From positions 1 through 22,809 of IMG/VR virus record IMGVR_UViG_3300046370_000366: a stretch of DNA of 22,809 nucleotides. The stretch is one strand, 5' to 3'. Origin of the DNA: a virus. This document shows positions 7,059 to 12,944 of this stretch, one piece after another (the first letter of the stretch is position 1; every line of letters starts with the position of its first letter). Position numbers and translations under genes: made by a program. The notes under the pieces are model-generated. The model was given only the letters and a program-made list of their open reading frames with translations. It searched no databases and had not been told where the DNA came from.

Positions 7059-7346
7059 GTCAAGGTTTACATAGTTTGAAAGATCAAGTCCAACATCATT
7101 TTGTTTTTCGTGTACTCCTAAAAGTTGATTTATAGATTCACTTATAAGAAAAAATTCACGTATAGTTATTTTATTTTTAAGTTTATTATATGACATATTT
7201 TTTAGGTCACCTATACGATTTTGTGAAACACCTTTTCCATCTTTATCTATAAGTTTAGTTTTAGCAGATATAGATACAGCTGTTATAACTTTTATATTAT
7301 ATAATTCATCTTTAAGTTCTAAATGATATTCTATAAAATTTTTCAT
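7053..7346 (-). CDS. hypothetical protein, 97 aa
   Basis: A 97-aa Lys/Asn/Ile-rich protein. The middle has KTKLIDKDGKGVSQNRIGD and MSYNKLKNKITIREFFLISESINQLL. I do not recognise a family. The frame starts with ATG overlapping the stop of the preceding gene (ATGA at 7343-7346), so it is coupled to that gene. The predicted mix of strand and helix suggests a soluble globular protein. The very A/T-rich codons are shared with its upstream neighbours but not with the head genes. Confidence 0.6.
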   Translation of the reverse strand: MKNFIEYHLELKDELYNIKVITAVSISAKTKLIDKDGKGVSQNRIGDLKNMSYNKLKNKITIREFFLISESINQLLGVHEKQNDVGLDLSNYVNLDN

Positions 7347-8071
7347 GCTACTAACCTTATATTTTTAGATTTTAGTTTTTTAGCTTTTCTATATTCTGAA
7401 CTATATATTTTAGTAGGAACCTTTTTTATACCATGCTTTATATATTTATATCTATCTTTAATTAATAACCATAATGAAGCTTGATATTCATAATAGTTTA
7501 TATTGTATTTTTCAAGATAAGGTATAGAAACTTTTTTAGTTATAGCTTCAAGGTCTTCATATATTCCAACATTAGAAATTTTTGCTTTCCAATCATCAGT
7601 ATTTAATACAAGGCATTTTATATGATGTGTATCTATAGTTATATAAGAATTATCTAGCATAATATTATTATAAAAACTATATGTTTTTTTAGCTTTATTT
7701 CTAGTTATAAATACATCTTTACCTTCAAACAGTGGTAAAGCTTTTTTATAGTTTGCTTTAGATTGGAAAATTCTATGTTTCTCTATATCTAATTTTATAT
7801 CTTTACGTACAATATTACATATATTATGAACTTCAATTAAGTTTCTAGTCCATTCCATATTTGAGGACATTATAGCTATCAATTGAGCAATCTTATCAAC
7901 ATCTAATATACCGTAAAATTCATGTATATTTTTAGCTAAACGATTAGTTTCAAGATACCATGCTTTACCATGGTCAATATAATAATCATTTAAAAATTCA
8001 GAGCAATATATAAGATTGCTACTAATATCTTTTCTATGATTAGGTACAATTATTTCATATTCTTTTTTCAT
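7343..8071 (-). CDS. phage protein with 'W..N ... K..SFY.NI ... TIDTH' pattern (HhH-GPD/DUF7178-like)
   Basis: A 242-aa protein whose ordered motifs match a family I know from many tailed phages: AQLIAIMSSNMEWTRNL (usually 'AalSP...W..N'), FQSKANYKKALPLFEG (ka..~l.g), NKAKKTYSFYNNI (K...Fy.Ni), YITIDTHHIK (vTiD.H), and a C-terminal YEYQASLWLLIKDRY (Q...W). Members are often predicted to have a DNA-glycosylase-like helix-hairpin-helix fold, and the conserved Asp and Lys would fit a base-excision-type active site. No activity is established to my knowledge, so treat this as a family resemblance. It begins with a TAATAAC-ATG leader almost identical to that of the 34-aa gene at 8433. Its codons are very A/T rich. 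Confidence 0.5.
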   Translation of the reverse strand: MKKEYEIIVPNHRKDISSNLIYCSEFLNDYYIDHGKAWYLETNRLAKNIHEFYGILDVDKIAQLIAIMSSNMEWTRNLIEVHNICNIVRKDIKLDIEKHRIFQSKANYKKALPLFEGKDVFITRNKAKKTYSFYNNIMLDNSYITIDTHHIKCLVLNTDDWKAKISNVGIYEDLEAITKKVSIPYLEKYNINYYEYQASLWLLIKDRYKYIKHGIKKVPTKIYSSEYRKAKKLKSKNIRLVA

Positions 8072-8075
8072 GTTA

Positions 8076-8324
8076 TTATATATTTAAAGTTTGATTTATT
8101 AGTTCATGATATTTTTTATTCGTACTATCAATAATTGATATACGATTTAATCTAAATTTACGTATAGCAAAATTTAGTTCGTATAATGTATTACCACATA
8201 TAGGGCAACCTGAAGTCCATTTTATATCGGAAAATATATTTTTTTCTATATCAACTTCTATAGTATCTTCTTCATCTAAATCTATATTACATTCTATACA
8301 GTAGGTTTCATTTTCATTATACAT
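8076..8324 (-). CDS. small zinc-ribbon-like protein
   Basis: An 82-aa protein with two Cys pairs, CIECN (residues 9-13) and CPICG (about 40-44), spaced as in a zinc ribbon. Between them is an acidic EEDTIEVDIEKN segment. The C-terminal half is basic and helical (FAIRKFRLNRISI). Zinc ribbons of this size in phages often bind DNA, RNA or host RNA polymerase, but the partner here is unknown. It lies 5 bases upstream of the 242-aa gene and 4 bases downstream of a 34-aa membrane peptide gene, all in one short operon. Confidence 0.6.
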   Translation of the reverse strand: MYNENETYCIECNIDLDEEDTIEVDIEKNIFSDIKWTSGCPICGNTLYELNFAIRKFRLNRISIIDSTNKKYHELINQTLNI

Positions 8325-8328
8325 AATT

Positions 8329-8433
8329 TTATCTATTTATAACGTGTATTACTATATGCATTCCAAAGTATATCCAAGTAAAAACCATAAATGTAATAAA
8401 AGATATACGGTATAATCGTTCGAATTTTTTCAT
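8329..8433 (-). CDS. 34-aa single-span membrane peptide
   Basis: A short frame from the ATG at 8433, beginning MKKFERLYR and followed by an almost unbroken hydrophobic stretch (ISFITFMVFTWIYFGMHIVI) that would span the membrane once with a basic cytoplasmic N-terminus. Its leader ATATATAATAACATG is nearly identical to that of the gene starting at 8071. The stop lies 4 bases before the next start. Small size, position and the shared initiation site support translation. It may be a superinfection-exclusion or host-takeover peptide; that is a guess. Confidence 0.5.
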   Translation of the reverse strand: MKKFERLYRISFITFMVFTWIYFGMHIVIHVINR

Positions 8434-8520
8434 GTTATTATATATTTTAGTTTATATTATAAGGCCTATTTTTTGCCTTGTTTTTCAGTACTATAATATA
8501 CTATTTATTGATTAAAATAC

Positions 8521-8542
8521 AAAATACTAAATACAGTATTTT
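8521..8542. promoter_or_regulatory. palindromic operator candidate, copy 1
   Basis: AAAATACT-AAATAC-AGTATTTT is a perfect inverted repeat with 8-base arms. It lies 88 bases upstream of the 34-aa gene at 8433. The core (AATACTAAATNNAGTATT) recurs at 8912-8929. A repeated palindrome in front of two transcription units looks like a repressor or activator site. The 8434-8669 spacer holds this and A/T-rich DNA, and no gene I can support. Confidence 0.45.
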
Positions 8543-8669
8543 CAATAATATACATTAAATTGATTGTAAAAATGTACCTTATATTATACAAAAAAGCAGC
8601 TAGCTATATTATATATTAAAATATATTTTTAAAGTATATAATTAGTAAAAATTCATCTTATATAAATAC

Positions 8670-8855
8670 CTAAAAATTCATTCTATAAATGTGATATAGA
8701 TTTTTTAGGAACTGTCTTTCCTGAAAATTGAGCCTATCTGAAAATTTGAAAGATACATATAGTAAATCTTTCATCACTTCATCTGTTATAGACAGTTTAG
8801 ATTGAATGTGTTTTAGCTTTGTCTCTATATCTAGAGAGTAGTTTGTTATTGTCAT
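8670..8855 (-). CDS. hypothetical protein, 61 aa
   Basis: A 61-aa protein, MTITNYSLDIETKLKHIQ then a helical basic segment ending NLYHIYRMNF. It is probably all helical, with heptad-like Leu/Ile spacing, so it may dimerise. No family is recognised. It is a single-gene unit with a palindromic operator candidate 57 bases upstream (8912-8929) and related spacer DNA on both sides, consistent with a small regulator or a moron. The start is ATG with an A/T-rich leader and no clear ribosome binding site. Confidence 0.5.
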   Translation of the reverse strand: MTITNYSLDIETKLKHIQSKLSITDEVMKDLLYVSFKFSDRLNFQERQFLKNLYHIYRMNF

Positions 8856-8911
8856 AATTTAAAAGAACTTTGTTATTGTTTGTATACCTCAATATAAGCA
8901 ATATAATACAG

Positions 8912-8929
8912 AATACTAAATGGAGTATT
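8912..8929. promoter_or_regulatory. palindromic operator candidate, copy 2
   Basis: AATACT-AAATGG-AGTATT is an inverted repeat with 6-base arms. It matches the core of the site at 8521-8542 in 16 of 18 positions. It lies upstream of the 61-aa gene starting at 8855. The similarity continues on the promoter-proximal side (TGTATT and an A/T run), so operator and promoter may have been duplicated together. The 8856-9078 spacer holds this site and the terminator at 9025-9055. Confidence 0.45.
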
Positions 8930-9024
8930 ATTGATTTTGACAAATTGAGTAATTGAGTAAATCAAATTCTGGATATGAGGGTATTAGTAAAAATCCATTT
9001 TAAGGGTACGTAAAAATTTGGCAC

Positions 9025-9055
9025 AAAAAAACCCTACACAACTCAATGTATAGGG
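9025..9055 (-). terminator. intrinsic terminator of the small early gene cluster
   Basis: On the minus strand CCCTA ... TAGGG closes a hairpin (arms 9051-9055 and 9032-9036, with extra ACA/TGT pairing) that runs into seven T residues (9025-9031). It lies 24 bases after the stop at 9079. It is the second terminator bounding the A/T-rich island and resembles the one at 6991-7023 in layout. Confidence 0.6.
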
Positions 9056-9078
9056 CTTATAACTTTAACGGATGATCC

Positions 9079-9468
9079 TTAATTGAAGTAATAGCTTCCT
9101 AGTAAGGATGAATATGTTTTATCTATATAATCAACCATCTCACTAAGTTCACGTAATACAGAATGTATGTATGGGTTAGCGTGTTCAAGTAAAGAAATGT
9201 AATGACCATAGTCATATATCTCATAGGGAAAATTAGACTCTTTAGCCATTGTTGGCTCCTCTTGATGGCTAAAATATTCATTCACTACATAACTCATTTC
9301 ACTTTCAATATAACACATAGCCATGTCCACCATTGTAGCCTTCTCTACTTGTATTATACCGTTTACTTTTATGCTTTCATTCCATTGCTCAAAGTAAGCA
9401 CACTCACAAAATGTATTTTGTGTTCTGATAAACCTTATTGCATAATCATATATTTTATCTTCCATCAT
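9079..9468 (-). CDS. hypothetical protein, 129 aa
   Basis: An acidic, Tyr/Glu-rich protein starting MMEDKIYDYAIRF. I choose the ATG at 9468 because it overlaps the upstream stop (ATGA at 9465-9468) and a GGAGG lies just upstream. An ATG at 9480 would add four residues, and one at 9465 has slightly better spacing. Aromatic motifs such as YEIYDYGHYISLLEHANPYIH and a helical C-terminus suggest a small soluble globular protein. No family is recognised. It is the last gene of the small early-type cluster. Confidence 0.6.
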   Translation of the reverse strand: MMEDKIYDYAIRFIRTQNTFCECAYFEQWNESIKVNGIIQVEKATMVDMAMCYIESEMSYVVNEYFSHQEEPTMAKESNFPYEIYDYGHYISLLEHANPYIHSVLRELSEMVDYIDKTYSSLLGSYYFN

Positions 9469-9761
9469 GCTTCCTCCCATACAATTGATGAACCAAAGTA
9501 GTACAACCCATTTAGTGTTGGCTCAATTGATTTTAGTTCGTTTATGTAGTCTATATCGTCTCCACTAGTTTTACGTGTCCATTCGATAAACTTGTCTCGA
9601 TTAGACTTGTTAAAGTATGGGTTTTGCCAACCATTCCAATGCTTATTGGTTGGGTCATAAAATGCATCGAATATTGGACACCCTTCGTCACCCTCACAAT
9701 CGAGGGTAACTTTGAATGGTTTCAGTATAAAGTGTGATTGTATTTCTGCTAGTATATTCAT
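9465..9761 (-). CDS. hypothetical protein, 98 aa
   Basis: A 98-aa protein with an N-terminus MNILAEIQSHF that resembles the next upstream gene's MNIIAETPSQL, at DNA level too. It has a DCEGDEGCP segment with two Cys, a Trp/Asn-rich NKHWNGWQNPYFNKSNRDKF stretch and an acidic tail. I do not recognise a family. Its start is one base after the previous stop (TAA-C-ATG), and its stop overlaps the next start. Confidence 0.55.
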   Translation of the reverse strand: MNILAEIQSHFILKPFKVTLDCEGDEGCPIFDAFYDPTNKHWNGWQNPYFNKSNRDKFIEWTRKTSGDDIDYINELKSIEPTLNGLYYFGSSIVWEEA

Positions 9762-9762
9762 G

Positions 9763-9984
9763 TTATTCTTCTCCTTCTTTTGCTAATTTTATTATTGATT
9801 CATCAGATACAATCACTCTTATAGAGTCATAATTTATTTCACTAGTTACATCTACAATTATCTTACCATCTCTGTAGATGTATGGCATCTCTAAAAAATT
9901 AAGCCTATTAATAGCTTTTTCTATATCCCTGATTGTTGCAATTTGAGGTGCAAGTTGTGATGGTGTTTCTGCTATTATGTTCAT
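9763..9984 (-). CDS. hypothetical protein, 73 aa
   Basis: A 73-aa protein starting MNIIAETPSQL, then IATIRDIEKAINRLNFLEMPYIYRDGKIIVDV, suggesting a helix followed by a strand-turn-strand and a C-terminal helix. No family is recognised. The first ten codons are closely similar in DNA to those of the gene at 9465-9761, as if the initiation region had been copied. Both borders are TAA-C-ATG. Confidence 0.55.
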   Translation of the reverse strand: MNIIAETPSQLAPQIATIRDIEKAINRLNFLEMPYIYRDGKIIVDVTSEINYDSIRVIVSDESIIKLAKEGEE

Positions 9985-9985
9985 G

Positions 9986-10201
9986 TTATCCTATTCTTTG
10001 AATTAATGTTTTCATGTATCTCTTATATACTTGCTTTGTTAAAGCGAATATTAAAGCCATCTTTTCTTGTTGGCCATCATAGTCTATATCCATATCGATA
10101 AACTCAACCATGTCATCATATGGACATTCATCATTAAGAATTATTTCGACAAAATTATCGAGTGTTTCTACGGTAAACATATAGTCTTGTGGTAGTATCA
10201 T
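9986..10201 (-). CDS. small acidic protein, paralogue-like to its upstream neighbour, 71 aa
   Basis: A 71-aa, very acidic N-terminal part (NDECPYDDMVEFIDMDIDYD) is followed by a basic helix ending KQVYKRYMKTLIQRIG. The pattern '(K/R)(M/L)AL..~..~V(Y/F).(K/R)Y(M/L)' in its C-terminus also appears in the adjacent 103-aa protein, so the two may be diverged tandem copies. Small acidic early phage proteins often bind host enzymes or mimic DNA; nothing here proves that. Both borders are TAA-C-ATG. Confidence 0.55.
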   Translation of the reverse strand: MILPQDYMFTVETLDNFVEIILNDECPYDDMVEFIDMDIDYDGQQEKMALIFALTKQVYKRYMKTLIQRIG

Positions 10202-10202
10202 G

Positions 10203-10514
10203 TTACCTCGCTACTTTAAATTCGTTATACAATGAATTTTCTAGGCGATTCTCTAGGTACTTGCCAAAAACCATTTGACTAAACTTATATGTGAGGGCTA
10301 GCCTTTCAAAAGCTATACCCTCCTCTGTTTCATTATTGATTTTCAATATACCTAATTCAATTGAGTCATCGATATAATTGAGGATATCAAAGAATGGTTC
10401 TTTGTCATTAACCATGTAATCCGAAAAGTGTACCAAGTTATGCTCACGAAAGTTGGTATCTAATGCCTCTACCACGTTATCTATTTCTTTAAGTGCTAAT
10501 TGATTTATATTCAT
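10203..10514 (-). CDS. hypothetical protein, 103 aa
   Basis: A 103-aa acidic, mostly helical protein starting MNINQLALKEIDNVVEALD. The C-terminal ERLALTYKFSQMVFGKYLENR resembles the end of the next gene (9986-10201). Middle segments KEPFFDILNYIDDSIELG and ECPYDDMVEFIDMDIDYD also align loosely. No known family. It starts one base after the stop of the WYL_2-like gene, in the TAA-C-ATG arrangement. Confidence 0.55.
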   Translation of the reverse strand: MNINQLALKEIDNVVEALDTNFREHNLVHFSDYMVNDKEPFFDILNYIDDSIELGILKINNETEEGIAFERLALTYKFSQMVFGKYLENRLENSLYNEFKVAR

Positions 10515-10515
10515 G

Positions 10516-10797
10516 TTATTTCACCAAGTATGTGTTACCGTTTGCCTTTAACGATATTAACGTGTTCGTGTTAATCGTTCTGTATTGTTTTTTCTGCATA
10601 TCAAATGCAACAATATAACCCATTGTTTTTGGGTCATATGCTAATGAACCACCTTTTAAGTGCTTCCTTACATTAAGCCTAGCTACCATATCTCTTTGGC
10701 TGCCATCCTTTTTCGTGAATTGAACACCAAATATTGTGTTCTCTTGGTTCTTGATAAGGTTATAGGCTTGTTTAATATCAATCTTGTTATTCATCAT
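10516..10797 (-). CDS. small SH3-like beta-barrel phage protein (WYL_2 / DUF2693-like)
   Basis: A 93-aa protein with a clear family pattern: VQFTKKDGSQRDMVARLNV, then RKHLKGGSLAYDP, a VAFDMQKKQYRTINTNT segment and a final ISLKANGNTYLV. I recognise this from many phages, Bacteroidota phages among them, as a small Sm/SH3-like beta-barrel (named WYL_2 or DUF2693, from memory). The barrel probably binds nucleic acid or a protein partner; the function is not known to me. The first two codons are both ATG, so the start could be 10797 or 10794. It is the first gene of the minus-strand small early cluster, beside the origin-like region. Confidence 0.65.
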   Translation of the reverse strand: MMNNKIDIKQAYNLIKNQENTIFGVQFTKKDGSQRDMVARLNVRKHLKGGSLAYDPKTMGYIVAFDMQKKQYRTINTNTLISLKANGNTYLVK

Positions 10798-10841
10798 GTC
10801 GTATGTGTTATTGTTATTTTAGAACACGAGTAATATATGAC

Positions 10842-10850
10842 TTATCCACA
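10842..10850 (+). other. DnaA box (consensus)
   Basis: TTATCCACA, an exact match to the bacterial DnaA box TTATNCACA, lies in the 83-base spacer between the small early genes and the Rep-O-like gene. On the minus strand, the spacer also has TTTG-N19-TATATTAC, a weak promoter candidate for the early cluster that overlaps the box. A DnaA-domain-IV protein is encoded at 17536-17880 in the same phage. Confidence 0.6.
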
Positions 10851-10880
10851 TTAAAACAAAAAAAACTTGTCTTGTTGTTA

Positions 10881-11330
10881 TTAATCCTCGTATTCTCTCC
10901 AATCTACCAAACCACCTAATATTGGGGACGTATCTTGTCGTGGTTTGTATGTATTGTTATTGTATTGTTGTGTGTGAAGATTTTTCACTAGTTGGGGTGA
11001 AAATTTCTCACTAGTTTGGTTTGTTTGGGGTGAAAATTTTTCACTAGTTTGATGAAGGTTCAAACGTATCTTAGTAGTTCTATTGTGCCTCTTCTTCGTA
11101 GAAATTATTTTCTTTTGCTCTAACACCCTCAAACAGTCAATAACAGTTCTATTAGATAGGTTTGTTGCAGTACAAATTTGTGACACAGAAATTCTGTCTT
11201 CTTTCTTTCGCCAACCCCAAGTCTTCCTTATGATAGCACAAAGCACTAAAAATTCGGTTGGTTTGAGTTCCCTCATGTATTTATCGAAAATTGAATTTGG
11301 TATTGGTATAAATCCTTCTTGTTCAGTCAT
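10881..11330 (-). CDS. replication initiator, phage Rep-O N-terminal-like winged helix
   Basis: A 149-aa protein matching the N-terminal domain of phage replication protein O. It has FIPIPNSIFDKYMRELKPTEFLVLCAIIRKTWGWRKKEDRISVSQI, where 'R-K-T-~-G-W-~-K-K-~-D-~-I' is diagnostic (residues 35-48), and then a helix-turn-helix-like ATNLSNRTVIDCLRVLEQKKII (55-76). In lambda this domain binds iterons at the origin. The C-terminal third is low complexity and holds repeats (TSEKFSPQ twice) that come from DNA repeats at 10975-11049. There is no helicase-loader domain, so it is shorter than lambda O. It is divergent from the replication operon, with a promoter candidate at 11359-11390. Confidence 0.75.
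   Translation of the reverse strand: MTEQEGFIPIPNSIFDKYMRELKPTEFLVLCAIIRKTWGWRKKEDRISVSQICTATNLSNRTVIDCLRVLEQKKIISTKKRHNRTTKIRLNLHQTSEKFSPQTNQTSEKFSPQLVKNLHTQQYNNNTYKPRQDTSPILGGLVDWREYED
10975..11049. repeat. three iteron-like repeats inside the Rep-O-like gene (candidate origin)
   Basis: Three copies of a 19-base element, consensus TGAAAATTTTTCACTAGTT, lie at 10975-10993, 10998-11016 and 11031-11049, each with at most one change. Each holds a TGAAAA-T-TTTTCA inverted repeat. Spacings are 23 and 33 bases. Because 23 is not a multiple of three, copy one is read in another frame from the other two, so selection is on the DNA. Repeats inside an O-type gene are how the lambda origin is built. 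Confidence 0.65.
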
Positions 11331-11348
11331 GCATAAAAATTAATTTTG
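11318..11348 (+). promoter_or_regulatory. candidate promoter of the replication operon
   Basis: TTG (11319-11321), 19 bases, then TAATTTTG (11341-11348) is an exact match to the Bacteroidota promoter form TTG-N19-TAnnTTTG. It would start transcription near 11355, about 55 bases before the first replication gene at 11412. It overlaps the 5' end of the divergent Rep-O-like gene. Confidence 0.5.
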
Positions 11349-11354
11349 TGATTA

Positions 11355-11363
11355 TGTGGAAAA
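11355..11363 (-). other. DnaA box overlapping divergent promoters
   Basis: TTTTCCACA on the minus strand fits the relaxed DnaA box TTWTNCACA. It overlaps the -7-like element of the minus-strand promoter candidate and the expected start point of the plus-strand one. It is placed for initiator or DnaA-like control of both. Confidence 0.45.
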
Positions 11364-11390
11364 CTACTAAATTGGATTCACTTAAACAAA
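11359..11390 (-). promoter_or_regulatory. candidate promoter of the Rep-O-like gene
   Basis: On the minus strand TTTG (11387-11390), 20 bases, then TAGTTTTC (11359-11366), one mismatch from TAnnTTTG. It is 29 bases upstream of the Rep-O-like ATG at 11330 and faces away from the replication operon promoter. Confidence 0.4.
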
Positions 11391-11411
11391 AATTAATGGA
11401 GGTTGACCAAT

Positions 11412-11672
11412 ATGCCCAAGAATATTTGGAACTATCGAATAATGATAGATGACCATGGTGGTGAAAATCAAGTCACATACAGTATACATGAAGTGTATTA
11501 TGCCAAAGATGGATCACCAGAGGACTACACCAAGATGCCCGAAACAATGCTTTCGGATGACTTGGAGGAAATCTTTTGGTGTCTAGAACACTATATCAAA
11601 GCCTTCGCTTTGCCAATGATAAGTATACCAAACTTTCCTAAAGAGGTACCGTTACATGAAAATTTTCAGTAG
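11412..11672 (+). CDS. conserved phage protein of 'NYR.~ ... IHEVYYAKDG' type
   Basis: An 86-aa protein. I choose the ATG at 11412 (MPKNIWNYRIMIDDHGG) because a GGAGG lies 9 bases upstream (11398-11402); the frame is open to a TTG at 11403. The core pattern WNYRIM...TYSIHEVYYAKDGSPEDYT...SDDLEEIFWCLEHYIKAF is one I recognise from small proteins in phages and bacteria, with no assigned function. It is probably a mixed alpha/beta fold. It is the first gene of the plus-strand replication operon and ends one base before the next start (TAG-C-ATG). Confidence 0.6.
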   Translation: MPKNIWNYRIMIDDHGGENQVTYSIHEVYYAKDGSPEDYTKMPETMLSDDLEEIFWCLEHYIKAFALPMISIPNFPKEVPLHENFQ

Positions 11673-11673
11673 C

Positions 11674-12507
11674 ATGTCTAACCATGACTATCATGAGCAT
11701 GGTTCAGACTATATATCTAGCAGCTTTGTTAAAAGCGTAGCGAAACACTCAATCGCTAAAGCGTTGCAACCAATCGAGGCTAGTCAAGCACTCATATTTG
11801 GTGACGCAATGCATACCTACTTTGAGTCCAAGACAGACTTCCATAGTAGGTTCATTACATTCGATGATAGAGATGTCATATCTTCGATTAGAGAGGCTCG
11901 ACCTGAAATTACGGCTCCTAGTATGACTAAAGAGTACAAGGCATTTAGGAGGGAATTTGAGAAGGGAGTTGAGAGTGACCAAACGATCATTTCGTTGCAT
12001 GACGTTGAGCGTATCGAGCATATGTTTAATAGCGTAAAGAAGAATAAGGCCGTAGCAGAAATTAATGAACTTTACGAGTACAACGCGATTTGGGATGAGT
12101 ATTCATTCTTTAGTGATGAGTCTTTCCAAAAATTTAGGCCATTAAACTTTAGGGTTCGGCCTGACAAGATGCTCGTCCAAGACGAAAATCCAATGGCCAT
12201 CATAGATTGGAAGTCATGTAAGGATGCTAGTAAAAATGCATTTCGTTCTGACTTCTTTCGTTATAGATATGACATACAGGCTACTTTTTATTGTATGGTA
12301 CTGGGCTTGGAATATTCTGACTTTTACTTTGTTGCAATTGAAAAAGAGTATCCATATAATAGTGCCGTATACACGCTCAGCTATGACACGTATACCAAAG
12401 CAGCAAATGACATGACAACTGCCTTAGTGCAGATAGCCGAATGGAAGGATCACCCTAACGACTCTTCTATTGGAATTATAAACCAAAACACAATAACAGA
12501 ACTATGA
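11674..12507 (+). CDS. RecE-like PD-(D/E)XK exonuclease
   Basis: A 277-aa protein of the RecE/exonuclease VIII-like nuclease family. I choose the ATG at 11674 (MSNHDYHEHGSDYISSS), one base after the previous stop and typical for the family N-terminus; an ATG at 11656 would add six residues. Motifs in order: SSSFVKSVAKHSIAKAL (about 15-31), LIFGDAMHTYFE (40-51), VRPDKML with Asp (161-167), MAIIDWKSCKD with the catalytic Asp and Lys (174-184), and RYRYDIQATFYC (196-207). Such enzymes chew 5' strands to leave 3' single strands for annealing. The next gene, overlapping by ATGA, encodes the matching ERF annealing protein, so the pair forms a complete recombination module. Confidence 0.75.
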   Translation: MSNHDYHEHGSDYISSSFVKSVAKHSIAKALQPIEASQALIFGDAMHTYFESKTDFHSRFITFDDRDVISSIREARPEITAPSMTKEYKAFRREFEKGVESDQTIISLHDVERIEHMFNSVKKNKAVAEINELYEYNAIWDEYSFFSDESFQKFRPLNFRVRPDKMLVQDENPMAIIDWKSCKDASKNAFRSDFFRYRYDIQATFYCMVLGLEYSDFYFVAIEKEYPYNSAVYTLSYDTYTKAANDMTTALVQIAEWKDHPNDSSIGIINQNTITEL

Positions 12508-12944
12508 AAAACATATATAGTAAACTACTTAAAGTAACTAGCAAAATTGAGAAGCTAGAGAAGGACAAGAAGAACCCATTCTTCAAGTCATCCTATGTAA
12601 GCCTAGACAAGGTGATAGATGTAGCAAGGCCACACCTACTTGCCGAAAAATTGTTGTTACTACAACCAATCGAGCAAGGCTCTGTAGGCACAAGAATTGT
12701 GGACACAGAATCGGGTGAGTCAATAGACTCGTTTATACCATTACCTGAAAATGTGAAGCCTCAAGACTTAGGTTCTTGTATAACTTACTTTCGTAGATAT
12801 ACCCTCGTCTCACTTTTAGGGCTTGCTCAAGAGGATGACGATGGAAATAAAGCTCATGGCAGGGGTAAACCACCTAAAACAAAAGTACCTGCACGTGCTA
12901 GAGACATGAAGGATGCGATGTTGGACGATAAGTTTCCGTTTTGA
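12504..12944 (+). CDS. erf: ERF-family single-strand annealing protein
   Basis: A 146-aa protein with the ERF pattern: KNPFFKSSYVSLDKVIDVARPHLLAEKL (about 22-49), LLLQPIEQGSVGTRIVDTESGES, then PQDLGSCITYFRRYTLVSLLGLAQEDDDGNKA (about 85-117), the conserved 'GS~~TY~RRY~L~~llgl~~~DDDGN' signature. ERF proteins anneal complementary single strands during phage recombination and genome circularisation. The C-terminus ends MLDDKFPF, like the acidic DDDIPF tail of bacterial SSB that recruits repair proteins. It overlaps the exonuclease gene by ATGA and the following tiny gene by TTGA. It is shorter than P22 Erf, which has an extra C-terminal domain. Confidence 0.82.
   Translation: MKNIYSKLLKVTSKIEKLEKDKKNPFFKSSYVSLDKVIDVARPHLLAEKLLLLQPIEQGSVGTRIVDTESGESIDSFIPLPENVKPQDLGSCITYFRRYTLVSLLGLAQEDDDGNKAHGRGKPPKTKVPARARDMKDAMLDDKFPF

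Noticed and set aside
8461-8487. AAGGC...GCCTT with a T-run on the plus strand, terminator-like
   Set aside because: The stem is only five pairs and no plus-strand gene lies upstream to be terminated.
11354-11452. A 32-aa frame beginning MWKTTKLDSLKQ
   Set aside because: It overlaps the better-supported gene at 11412, which has GGAGG before its ATG; the expected transcript start is at or after this ATG, and the DnaA box lies in it.
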